Below are positions 17,295 to 25,791 of a stretch of DNA of 64,000 bases, piece by piece (position 1 is the stretch's first letter; the number at the start of each line of letters is the position of its first letter). The translations under genes were made by a program, and so were the position numbers. This DNA is from Phycisphaerae bacterium (GTDB taxonomy: Bacteria; Planctomycetota; Phycisphaerae; UBA1845): the NCBI GenBank assembly GCA_029260165.1, contig JAJDDT010000072.1, forward strand, positions 1 to 64,000, read 5' to 3'. The notes below the pieces were generated by a model. It did not search any database, was not told where the DNA came from, and worked only from the letters and a program-made list of their open reading frames with translations.

Positions 17295-18867
17295 GTCTTT
17301 TTTTTCTCTGCGAGTGGGCGGAAATCCGATCGCTCAATTCCGCGATTTGTCCGGGCAGTCGCAGGTGTCCGCCCTTGATGACACATCGGTGGATTGATTC
17401 GCCGGCTTCTTCAAATCGGCCCTGATCGGCAAGCACCATCGCGTTGAAACACCAGGATTCACCCTTGTCGGGATGATGTTCAATCATCCGCTTTGCATAC
17501 GCATCCGCGTCCCCGATTCGACCATCTCCTGCCATCGTGTGACACATGCCCGCCAGGGCGAAATAGTCATTCGGATGTTTTTCGAGTACGCAGGTGACCA
17601 GGGCTTCGTTGCTCAAGAAGCAGTCCTGATATCGCCACGACTGGTACGCAACCACCGGCAACAATCCCAGGATCAACACGCCGAGCGTTTTCGGGCGTCG
17701 CGCGATGACCGATGCGATCATCATCGCCACAAAAGCCGACGGTGCGTAAAGCCAGCGTTCTCCGAAGAACCAGTTGGCAACAGGCAGTAGGTGACATGGG
17801 ATCGCAAGCAACGCAACCAGAGATGCGGTTGGGATGAACAGCCTGTTTCTGTGTCGGTGCGTTAAGACCAGGAAGATAACGATCAGCAGCAAAATGGCCA
17901 CGCCGGCCAGAACGTCCGTCCTTGTTACCTCGCTTGCAAGATCAAAACTACCCGCACCCCAGTTCGGCGAATGCCCTGCTGGAAGGACCATCAGCCGAAA
18001 CGATAACGCCACCAACGCGAGCGGTGTCAGCATCTTCTCGATGATCGTCGCGTGATCCAGCGGGTTGGGCGAGCTGACCGCTGTCTCTGATGGCAGCACT
18101 ACCCGCCAATCGAATACCAGCCAGCGTGCGAGGAAAAACGCCGCGAGAACGAGGATCATGCCCAAATAGTGCGACTGCGTCAGATATCCGAGCCGGTCCC
18201 GCCAACGTCGCTGCGACATCTCCCGCCAATGGAGGAAATCAATTGAGGCGACGATGAAAAGCGTAAAGACGCCATGCTCCTTGGAAAGGAGACCCAGCGC
18301 AAACAGAAGCGAGAGCATCAGATGGTACGGTAGCGAAACGTTGGCGGGTTTCTGTGTCCTGTTCGAAATCGACTTCAAATGCAGGGACGTGGTGGCCAGC
18401 ATGAAGATCAGGACCAACAATTCCGATCGTCCGACGATCAGCGCGATGGCTTCGGTGTGCACCGGGTGGAGTGCGAAAAACAGACTCGAAATCAGGCCCG
18501 CGAATGTGCTCCGCGTCAACTGCATGACCACGATCGCGACGAGCACCGACGCCAATGCGTGCAGCATCGTGTTCGCGACGTGATAGCCCCACGGTTCAAC
18601 ACCAGACACCAGCGCATTGAGGCGGAAAGAAGCCGTCGTCACGGGTCTGTAAATCCGGTCAGACGAAATCGACGGAGACCAATAAGGCTGCGTCAGGACG
18701 TGGCTCCATGGCGCACTACCCTGTACGACAGGATTGTCCCTGACGGCAGGTTGGTCGTCGTGGACGAACGGGTGGTCCCATGTTGGGCTGAACGCAACCA
18801 CAGCCGCAATTGCGACAATCGCCAATGACGGAACAAACCAACGATCTTTGCGGGCGATTGATTCCAT
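17272..18867 (-). CDS. TMTC-like multi-spanning membrane protein with TPR C-terminus
   Basis: A 531-residue polytopic protein. After TM1 (SLAIVAIAAVVAF) come the GT-C-type signature FVHDDQPAVRDNPVV and later FFALHPVHTEAIA. Both are hallmarks of TMTC/DUF1736 proteins, some of which are O-mannosyltransferases using polyprenyl-phosphate sugars. About ten membrane helices follow, ending around residue 415. The last ~110 residues form TPR-like helices (NDYFALAGMCHTMAGDGRIG, then GESWCFNAMVLADQGRFEEA). The acidic DD in the first loop is the presumed catalytic site. It faces miaB with 79 bases between starts. Protein glycosylation is inference from the family. Confidence 0.75.
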   Translation of the reverse strand: MESIARKDRWFVPSLAIVAIAAVVAFSPTWDHPFVHDDQPAVRDNPVVQGSAPWSHVLTQPYWSPSISSDRIYRPVTTASFRLNALVSGVEPWGYHVANTMLHALASVLVAIVVMQLTRSTFAGLISSLFFALHPVHTEAIALIVGRSELLVLIFMLATTSLHLKSISNRTQKPANVSLPYHLMLSLLFALGLLSKEHGVFTLFIVASIDFLHWREMSQRRWRDRLGYLTQSHYLGMILVLAAFFLARWLVFDWRVVLPSETAVSSPNPLDHATIIEKMLTPLALVALSFRLMVLPAGHSPNWGAGSFDLASEVTRTDVLAGVAILLLIVIFLVLTHRHRNRLFIPTASLVALLAIPCHLLPVANWFFGERWLYAPSAFVAMMIASVIARRPKTLGVLILGLLPVVAYQSWRYQDCFLSNEALVTCVLEKHPNDYFALAGMCHTMAGDGRIGDADAYAKRMIEHHPDKGESWCFNAMVLADQGRFEEAGESIHRCVIKGGHLRLPGQIAELSDRISAHSQRKKRPTRPPVR

Positions 18868-18946
18868 TCTGCCTTGTCCGGAACGGCTCAGGAGATACTG
18901 GTACCGTATGGTCGGCGATCAGTCACGATGTTACAATCCGTGAATC

Positions 18947-20428
18947 ATGGCTGGGAAAAAACTCTACATTGAGACGATGGGCTGTCAGATGAACGTCCTG
19001 GACAGCGAACTGGTCGTCGGCCAGTTGAATGGCCGGGGATACACGCTGACCGATGAGATGACGACCGCGGACGTGGTGCTGCTGAATACCTGCAGCGTGC
19101 GCGATCATGCGGAGGCCAAGGCGTTGTCACGACTCGGGTCGCTCAAAAAACCGAAGCTCGGGAATCCGGACATGATCGTCGGCGTGATCGGGTGCATGGC
19201 CGAGCGCGATCCGGACGGAATCACGACGAAAATGCCGCACGTCGATCTGATCTGCGGCCCGGGCGAGCTAAACAAGATACCCGCCATGATTGACGAAATC
19301 GAAGAGACGCGAAATCGGTCGATATCGCTGTCGCAGAGTTTGTCGCGACGGAGCACGCCGATCGAGCGGGCGGTCGAATACGATTCGGTCGAGGCGTTGG
19401 ACCTGTCACGATCGGCCGGGATCGACGGCAATCCATTGCAGGCCTACGTTCGCGTCCAGCGTGGGTGTGACAAATTCTGCACATTTTGCGTTGTTCCGTT
19501 CACCCGTGGAGCCGAGCGAAGTCGTCCGCCGCAGTTGATCGTCGACGAGTGCAGGATGCTGGTCGATCGCGGAGTCAGGGAAATCACCCTGCTCGGACAG
19601 ACGGTCAACAGTTACGTCAATCAGGACGACGGTAAACCTGTCCGATTCGCCGAGCTTCTCGAACGCATCGATGCCGTTTCGGGATTGGAACGCCTTCGAT
19701 TTGTCACGAGCTATCCGGGTGATTTTACCGATGACATTCTTGAGGCGATGCGCGACCTGCGAACAGCCTGCGAGTACCTGCACCTCCCGGTTCAAAGCGG
19801 CAGCGATGCGGTACTGAAGCGTATGCGCCGACAATACACCGTCGGTGAATACGTCGATTTCGTCGACAAAGCCCGCGAGATCGTTCCCGGAATCACGTTG
19901 GCGAGCGATTTCATCGTCGGTTTTTGCAGCGAGACCGACGACGAACACGCCGAGTCGTTGGCGCTCATCGAGCGATGTCAGTTCAAGAATATCTTCGTAT
20001 TCAAATATTCCGAACGTCCCGGCACGGTCGCAGCCAAACGCATCACCGATGATGTGCCTGACGACGTGAAACGACGTCGAAACCTTGAGATGCTCCATGT
20101 GCAGGAGCAGATCGCCATTCAGGCCAACCAAAACCTTATCGGACAGACCATGCAGATTCTGGTCGAGGGGTATAGCAAACGGGCGATAAAAGCCCAGGTA
20201 GCTGAGACCGAGCGGGGGCAGGAAATCGGCTCTGAAGTGACAGGCCAGCTCGTCGGTCGAACGCGAACGGATCGCATTGTTGTTTTCGCTGGGGAAATGA
20301 ATCTTGTTGGCCGATTAATTGATGTCCGAGTCAAAGCGGCCACGGCATTGACACTTCATGGGGAGGTCACCGGGTCGCATGATCCGTCCTGCGGGACGGG
20401 AGACTTGATTTCAATCAACGTCTCTTGA
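18947..20428 (+). CDS. miaB: tRNA-2-methylthio-N6-dimethylallyladenosine synthase (MiaB)
   Basis: A radical-SAM methylthiotransferase that converts i6A37 to ms2i6A37 in tRNAs reading UNN codons. All family parts are present over 493 residues. An N-terminal UPF0004 domain has Fe-S ligands Cys13 (MGCQMN), Cys49 (NTCSVRDHAE) and Cys83 (IGCMAER). The radical-SAM cluster is CDKFCTFC (174-181), followed by PFTRGAERSR and LPVQSGSD. A C-terminal TRAM domain ends in RLIDVRVKAATALTLHGE. Start ATG 18947; no strong ribosome-binding site. The ClpS-like gene follows after 16 bases, so they are probably co-transcribed. Confidence 0.96.
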   Translation: MAGKKLYIETMGCQMNVLDSELVVGQLNGRGYTLTDEMTTADVVLLNTCSVRDHAEAKALSRLGSLKKPKLGNPDMIVGVIGCMAERDPDGITTKMPHVDLICGPGELNKIPAMIDEIEETRNRSISLSQSLSRRSTPIERAVEYDSVEALDLSRSAGIDGNPLQAYVRVQRGCDKFCTFCVVPFTRGAERSRPPQLIVDECRMLVDRGVREITLLGQTVNSYVNQDDGKPVRFAELLERIDAVSGLERLRFVTSYPGDFTDDILEAMRDLRTACEYLHLPVQSGSDAVLKRMRRQYTVGEYVDFVDKAREIVPGITLASDFIVGFCSETDDEHAESLALIERCQFKNIFVFKYSERPGTVAAKRITDDVPDDVKRRRNLEMLHVQEQIAIQANQNLIGQTMQILVEGYSKRAIKAQVAETERGQEIGSEVTGQLVGRTRTDRIVVFAGEMNLVGRLIDVRVKAATALTLHGEVTGSHDPSCGTGDLISINVS

Positions 20429-20444
20429 AGGAGATCATTTGACC

Positions 20445-20798
20445 ATGTCCAGCATGTGGGAAACCGAGTACGAGGATTGTGGCGGAACAGCCGTCGCTCC
20501 GGAGCTGCGTAACCAACCCCGAATCCTGCCGCCCTACCACGTCGTTCTGATCGACGATGACGACCACACCTACGCTTATGTCATCAAAATGATCCAGGAA
20601 CTGTTCGCCATCGAGTATGAAGCCGCGTACGAATTGGCCGTCGAGGTGGACATGACCGGCAGAGCCATTCTCGACACGACGTCGAAGGAACGTGCCGAAT
20701 TCAAACAGGAACAAATACACGCCATCGGCCCGGACAGGCTTCTCGATCGCAGTTGCGGCAGCATGACATCCGTCATCGAACCTGCCGATCTTTCCTAG
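20445..20798 (+). CDS. clpS: ClpS-like ATP-dependent Clp protease adaptor
   Basis: ClpS hands N-degron substrates to the ClpA/C-ClpP protease. This 117-residue protein has the core: PPYHVVLIDDDDHTYAYVIK (the strand with the acidic D-D for the alpha-amino group), then MIQELFAIEYEAAYELAVEV, and ends with KQEQIHAIGPD. The usual M-V-H cofactor-contacting helix is changed (ELAVEVDMTGRAILDT). The C-terminal extension (about 25 residues) resembles planctomycete paralogues. AAGGAG at 20428-20433 is 11 bases from ATG 20445 and five from an in-frame TTG at 20439, so either could be the start. The gene follows miaB closely. Confidence 0.85.
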   Translation: MSSMWETEYEDCGGTAVAPELRNQPRILPPYHVVLIDDDDHTYAYVIKMIQELFAIEYEAAYELAVEVDMTGRAILDTTSKERAEFKQEQIHAIGPDRLLDRSCGSMTSVIEPADLS

Positions 20799-20969
20799 AG
20801 CAACGAAAGTTCTAACTCGGCGAGTTGCAGTCGGTTGGCCGGATCACGGCCCAATCGCGAGGAACAAACGCATCCCGCTCCTTTGACGGATGGAAAGAGG
20901 ACGACACTCCGACGGCTGGTTTCGTCAAAAAAAAAACGTCACGCAGGAACAGGTCAACACCCAAACCTG

Positions 20970-23663
20970 TCACGCGTTCACCGAACCACCTGCGTGATGG
21001 TCTTCCAACCCATCGTCGTCCCCATCGTCAGCGTCGTCGTCAGGTTCATCATCCTCCTCGTCGTCAATATCCTCGTCGTCAAGGTCGTCATCTTCATCTT
21101 CCCAGTCATCATCCTCGTCGTCCTCATCATCGTCGTCGTCGCAATCCGAAACCTGTGACTCAACATCATCGAGTGGCTTCTCCAGCACCACTTCGGACGA
21201 ATTCGTATCGATGACGGCGACAGCATTCTCCACGACGGCAACCACCTCTTCCACCGATCGTTCCTCCGAAACGTCAGTCATATCCCGCCCCGACTGCCTC
21301 TCCCGCATATTGCTCCATTCCTCCGGTGTAATCAAAACCTCCCTCGCCTGAGAACCCTTGTACTCACCAACGAGACCCGCCGCCGCCATCTGCTCGATCA
21401 GCCGCGCAGCGCGGGAATACCCGACGGTCAACCGACGCTGCAGGAGACTAACCGAACCCCGTTTCGTCTCCAGGACCACACCCACCGCATCGTTGAACAG
21501 CGGGTCCCGATCCGCCTCATCCTCACCACCCGCAGCGCGCATGCGAACCAGTTCCGGATGGAATTCCGCCTTGCTCTGCGTCGCGAGAAATTCCAGGACC
21601 TTGTGCAATTCATGATCCTCGATGTACGTCCCCTGCGCGCGGATTAAGTCGTGCGATCCCGGTGGCAGAAACAACATATCACCCTGTCCCATCAGCAGTT
21701 CCGCACCGTTCTGATCCAGCACAATCCGCGAGTCCATCCGCGACGCCACCCGAAACGCACAGCGACAGGGCAGATTCGATTTAATCAACCCCGTCACCAC
21801 CTTCGCCTCAGGACGCTGCGTCGCAACAATGATGTGAATCCCCACCGCACGCGATTTTTGCGCTAGTCTCGCGAGGTGCCGTTCAACATCCTTCCCCGCC
21901 GTCATCATCAGATCCGCCAACTCGTCGATCATGATCACGATGTACGGCAAATGCGTCGCAATCTGACTGCGCTCATCATCGGTACCAGGCTGCAACCGCT
22001 TGTAAATCTCATCCGCCCCAAGCTTGTTGTACGCCCCGATGTTGCGAACCCGCGCCTCGGCCACCATCGCATAACGCTCGTCCATCTTCGTCACAGCCCA
22101 GTCGAGAATCTTCTCCGCCCGCGCCATATCCGTCACGATCGGCGCCATCAAATGCGGCACATCCTTGAACTGACTCATCTCCACCATCTTCGGGTCGATC
22201 AGAATCAGCTTGACCATATCCGGCCGACGCGCAAGCAAAATGCTCATGATGATCGAATTCATCGCAACGCTCTTGCCACTGCCCGTCGTACCCGCGATCA
22301 ACATGTGTGGCATCGCAGCCAGATCCGCGATCAATCCATGACCCGACGCGTTCTTGCCCAGGAGCAGCGGAATCGCCATCTTGTCCATCCGACTCCCCGC
22401 CGTCTGAATCAACTCCTTGATGCGCACCTTCTCCTTGTTGATATTCGGAACCTCAACACCAACCGTATTCTTCCCCGGAATCGGAGCAATAATGCGCACA
22501 GAAGGCGCCTTCAACGCACGCGCTACATCGCTCGCCAGAGACGCAATCTGACTGACCTTGATCCCCGCACCAATCTCCAGCTCAAACAGCGTAATCACCG
22601 GACCCGTGTCAATCTCCACCACACGCGTCTGCAACCGAAACTCCTGCAGCGTCATCTCAAGCGTCTTGGCCTGCGCGCGAAGCGCCGACTCCTGAGCAGC
22701 CGTGAACGTGTGCTCCGGATCGTCCAGCATATCAATCGGAGGAAACGTCCAGTCCGAAAGCTTTCTCGGATAAGGCCGCGCCACCGGCGGCTTCTTCCGC
22801 ACCGACAACGACGCCTTCTTCGCAGAATCACCAACAACAGGCTCTTCCGAAAACAACTTCGGTTGATCGTCCTTCTTACGCTTCGATTTCCGCGACTTTG
22901 GCTTGCCCGTGTTGATCACCAGCGGAACCGGAGCATCCGTCACCTCTTCCGTCGCCACATCAGCCTCGTCCTCACCCTCAACCGACGCCTCGATCAGCTT
23001 CGACTTCCGTTTCCGACGCTTCGTTTCAGGAGCAGCCACCGTCGTCAACCGCGACATCCCCCCCGCAAGCGCAGGCAACGGCAACGCAGAACGCGCGACC
23101 CGCGCAACACCCGCAGACGCCAACGCAGCACGCTTCACAACACCAGGAAGCCTCAACATCCAACCCTCAGCCGTGAACACAAGCCCCACCACAAAGCAGT
23201 AAATCAAAACCAGAACCGTCCCCAGACCGTGGAATTTCTCCGGAAGATACTGACCCAGAGCAGCCCCGATAATCCCACCGTTGCCATAGTGCAGCCCATG
23301 CGAATGAATCGACGGCAACAGATGCGCCGACGCGGACGTACAAGCCACGATCAACACCAACCCAAAAACACGCTGGCCCAGATTCGACAGGTAGCCACGC
23401 AGCGCCCAGAGAACCGACGCAAACGTCGCAAAAAGAACCAGCGGATACGCACCATCCCCAACCACCCGCCGAAGATGATACGTCACAAACGCACCAACCA
23501 CCCCGCACGCATTCGCAGGCGGATCGTTGTGCGGATACTGATCCAGCCCAGGCCAATCCCCCGGATCAAACGTCCAGAGACCCGCCCACAAAAAAACACA
23601 GAACAGCAATCCCAGCATCGGACCCACAACCGACCGGCTCAACCCCTCCTGATCAGATGACAT
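20970..23663 (-). CDS. ftsK: DNA translocase FtsK/SpoIIIE
   Basis: A septal DNA pump that clears chromosome ends at division and activates XerCD at dif. The 897-residue protein has four or so N-terminal membrane helices (about 15-165) and a charged linker. The motor has Walker A AGTTGSGKS near 457-465 and Walker B IVIMIDELAD near 575-584. The gamma winged helix (LLQRRLTVGYSRAARLIEQM) comes near residue 770. Unusually, the gamma domain is followed by about 100 residues ending in a run of some 50 residues that is nearly all Asp/Glu. Start ATG 23663 has GGAGG five bases upstream. It is monocistronic or the last gene after the lipoprotein set. Confidence 0.95.
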   Translation of the reverse strand: MSSDQEGLSRSVVGPMLGLLFCVFLWAGLWTFDPGDWPGLDQYPHNDPPANACGVVGAFVTYHLRRVVGDGAYPLVLFATFASVLWALRGYLSNLGQRVFGLVLIVACTSASAHLLPSIHSHGLHYGNGGIIGAALGQYLPEKFHGLGTVLVLIYCFVVGLVFTAEGWMLRLPGVVKRAALASAGVARVARSALPLPALAGGMSRLTTVAAPETKRRKRKSKLIEASVEGEDEADVATEEVTDAPVPLVINTGKPKSRKSKRKKDDQPKLFSEEPVVGDSAKKASLSVRKKPPVARPYPRKLSDWTFPPIDMLDDPEHTFTAAQESALRAQAKTLEMTLQEFRLQTRVVEIDTGPVITLFELEIGAGIKVSQIASLASDVARALKAPSVRIIAPIPGKNTVGVEVPNINKEKVRIKELIQTAGSRMDKMAIPLLLGKNASGHGLIADLAAMPHMLIAGTTGSGKSVAMNSIIMSILLARRPDMVKLILIDPKMVEMSQFKDVPHLMAPIVTDMARAEKILDWAVTKMDERYAMVAEARVRNIGAYNKLGADEIYKRLQPGTDDERSQIATHLPYIVIMIDELADLMMTAGKDVERHLARLAQKSRAVGIHIIVATQRPEAKVVTGLIKSNLPCRCAFRVASRMDSRIVLDQNGAELLMGQGDMLFLPPGSHDLIRAQGTYIEDHELHKVLEFLATQSKAEFHPELVRMRAAGGEDEADRDPLFNDAVGVVLETKRGSVSLLQRRLTVGYSRAARLIEQMAAAGLVGEYKGSQAREVLITPEEWSNMRERQSGRDMTDVSEERSVEEVVAVVENAVAVIDTNSSEVVLEKPLDDVESQVSDCDDDDDEDDEDDDWEDEDDDLDDEDIDDEEDDEPDDDADDGDDDGLEDHHAGGSVNA

Positions 23664-23833
23664 CCCAACCTCCAACAGGCTCACCACGAAACAATTTCAT
23701 CGAGTCCGATAATACGCTCATGACCCAATAACCGCGCACAAAAACACAGACGCGGATTTCAACACTGAAAACCGCCCCCATCAATCAAATATCGGGCACC
23801 CGGGCGAAAACGCTCCAACCCGGAAACGAAATG

Positions 23834-25168
23834 TTAAAATGGGCAACCTGACGTGTCCAGGAGGCGATACATCTCGCGAAAATCAGCAAGATCCACATCC
23901 CCGTCCTCATCCATATCCCCCGCCCGGCATCGTTCCGACAACGGCTCATTCCCCCGCCCGAAACAGGACTGAAACCCCGAAAAATCGATCAGATCCAGAC
24001 GCGAATCACGATCAAAATCAAAACAACGCTCCACACCCGGAACCGCCTCAGCCAAACCAGCCGACGAACGATCCAAAACCGATGTCGCCGCCACCATGAC
24101 CGCCACTTTTTCATCCGGTTCCACCATCGTCGCCCCACCGACATCCACCGCCATCGCAACAGGCCCGACATCCACAGCCTCCATCATCAGAGGCCCCATG
24201 TCGGCGTCCACAGGCCCATCCTCCTGCATGCGAACAACCGCCTGCTGCTGACCAATCAACGCCGCATGTTGCGCCATCATGAGATCCTTCCGGCGCATCG
24301 TCTCCTTCACCTCATCCAACTCCCGAACCAGGCTCAAAATCACCTGCGCCCAGTCATCGGTCACCACCTCACCGGAATCCCTCGCCGGCGCCAACGACTG
24401 CACCAGTTTCAACTCCGTCTCCGCATCCAGACCCGTTTTCTCCTCAACCGGAATCTCCGTCGGAATACCCGCCAACTGCCTGCTCGCCGCCTCAAATTCA
24501 GGATTGATCGCCAACACCCGCTCGAACGCAACCCGCGCATCCTCGTTGCGACTGTGCGCCCTCAACGCCAAACCCAGGTTGTACAACGCATCCGACTCCG
24601 GCAGCGTCAACCGAAACTCCGCCAACGCCTCATCAAATCGCGCCTGCGCAGCCAGACTCACCGCCAGATTACCACGCGCCTTCAAAAACACCGGCGCAAT
24701 CTCCAACGCCCGACGAAACTCCTGCTCCGCCCTGCCAAACCGCTTCTGACGCAGAAATTCAAAACCATAATTGTTCAAAAGATGTGGCGAGTCAGGACGC
24801 AGCTCAATCGCCCGCGTCAACGACGACTCCGCTTCCTTACCCATATTCAACAACCCATAAATCACGCCAAGACGATTGTGCACCTCAACGTAACCAGGAG
24901 CCTTGACAACCGCAAAACGATACTGCTCGATGGCTTTGTCAAACTGCCGCCTGCCTTCAAGAAGACGCCCCGCAGCGAAATGAGTACGCGCATCAATCGC
25001 AGGATCAGGAGCAACCCCCGCATCTGCAGACGAACGCATCTTCGCCTCAAGATTGGCCGCCCGGAGCGATTGATTATTCAACAGCCCATTCCCATCCTTC
25101 GGGCCACATCCCTGCACCGTTCCCATCACAAGAAAAACACAGGACCAAACGCGAATCAATCGACTCAT
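23834..25168 (-). CDS. TPR lipoprotein with dockerin-like C-terminus (TadD-like position)
   Basis: A 444-residue protein with a lipoprotein signal ending in VMGTVQGC. Residues about 60-260 hold five to six tetratricopeptide repeats (AAGRLLEGRRQFDKAIEQYR, LGVIYGLLNMGKEAESSL, NYGFEFLRQKRFGRAEQEFR). A Met/Val-rich low-complexity stretch follows. The last ~55 residues contain two EF-hand-like loops (DFDRDSRLDLIDFSGF, DMDEDGDVDLADFREM) of dockerin type. Start ATG 25168 has GGGGGA upstream. Next to a secretin it is in the place of a TadD/PilF-type pilotin or assembly factor, but the dockerin-like tail is not part of those families. Function is inferred from context only. Confidence 0.75.
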   Translation of the reverse strand: MSRLIRVWSCVFLVMGTVQGCGPKDGNGLLNNQSLRAANLEAKMRSSADAGVAPDPAIDARTHFAAGRLLEGRRQFDKAIEQYRFAVVKAPGYVEVHNRLGVIYGLLNMGKEAESSLTRAIELRPDSPHLLNNYGFEFLRQKRFGRAEQEFRRALEIAPVFLKARGNLAVSLAAQARFDEALAEFRLTLPESDALYNLGLALRAHSRNEDARVAFERVLAINPEFEAASRQLAGIPTEIPVEEKTGLDAETELKLVQSLAPARDSGEVVTDDWAQVILSLVRELDEVKETMRRKDLMMAQHAALIGQQQAVVRMQEDGPVDADMGPLMMEAVDVGPVAMAVDVGGATMVEPDEKVAVMVAATSVLDRSSAGLAEAVPGVERCFDFDRDSRLDLIDFSGFQSCFGRGNEPLSERCRAGDMDEDGDVDLADFREMYRLLDTSGCPF

Positions 25169-25230
25169 GTGGATTTCCCCCACAACAGGCCACGCAGTTC
25201 CACCGCGCCCGGATCGTCAACCACGAAAAT

Positions 25231-25740
25231 CTATCGACCCTCTGCGACGCCCGGTGCGCCCCCTTCGTCCTCGCCCAACGTGGAGTTGTAGAAGTTCTCC
25301 TGAGCACGAATCGCATCAGACGCCGACAAACCACGACCACCCGAGAGCGCCGCCCGAACCGTCGCCATCTTCTTGTCCATCCCCGCATCCGCCAGATAAC
25401 GCTCAATACTCGTCAGTCGATCCAGCACGAAATCACCATCCCTGGAATACGTCTCATAACGAACCGTACCACCATACTTCTCAAGGATAGGCCCCATCCG
25501 CTCCAGGCGACGAATACCCAGTTTGTTCAGCTTGACCGTATGCGGGAAAAAATGACAATCCGCCAGCGACATATCATGCGCCAACGCCTCCTGATACATC
25601 GGCTTGTAGTACCGATGCATGTCCGTCTTGCCATAAGGCTCGATGGTCAGACGATCCTCCGGCATCTTCCCGCTCTCGCAACCAACCACCATCACCACGA
25701 CGGTCGTCATAACCAGTCCGGTCAGCCTTCGTTTCATCAT
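25231..25740 (-). CDS. small lipoprotein between TPR lipoprotein and secretin
   Basis: A 169-residue protein with a lipoprotein signal (MMKRRLTGLVMTTVVVMVVG, then Cys). The mature part contains a conserved-looking HxLDRxxSIERYLADAGM-type motif (VLDRLTSIERYLADAGM). It has the spacing of peptidoglycan- or OmpA-like helices (ERMGPILEKYGGTVRYET). In Tad-type loci the gene after the secretin often codes a CpaD-like lipoprotein, and this could be its counterpart, but similarity is not clear. Start among three close ATGs (25737, 25740, 25746); 25740 fits the GAGG upstream best. Its product would sit on the outer membrane with the secretin. Confidence 0.65.
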   Translation of the reverse strand: MMKRRLTGLVMTTVVVMVVGCESGKMPEDRLTIEPYGKTDMHRYYKPMYQEALAHDMSLADCHFFPHTVKLNKLGIRRLERMGPILEKYGGTVRYETYSRDGDFVLDRLTSIERYLADAGMDKKMATVRAALSGGRGLSASDAIRAQENFYNSTLGEDEGGAPGVAEGR

Positions 25741-25791
25741 GCACATCCTCGCGATCTCCTCAGCCTCGACACCCACCAACCCCGCCAATCA

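Noticed and set aside
21876-23660. Plus-strand frame of 594 codons opposite ftsK
   Set aside because: Low-complexity shadow of ftsK with no start signals.
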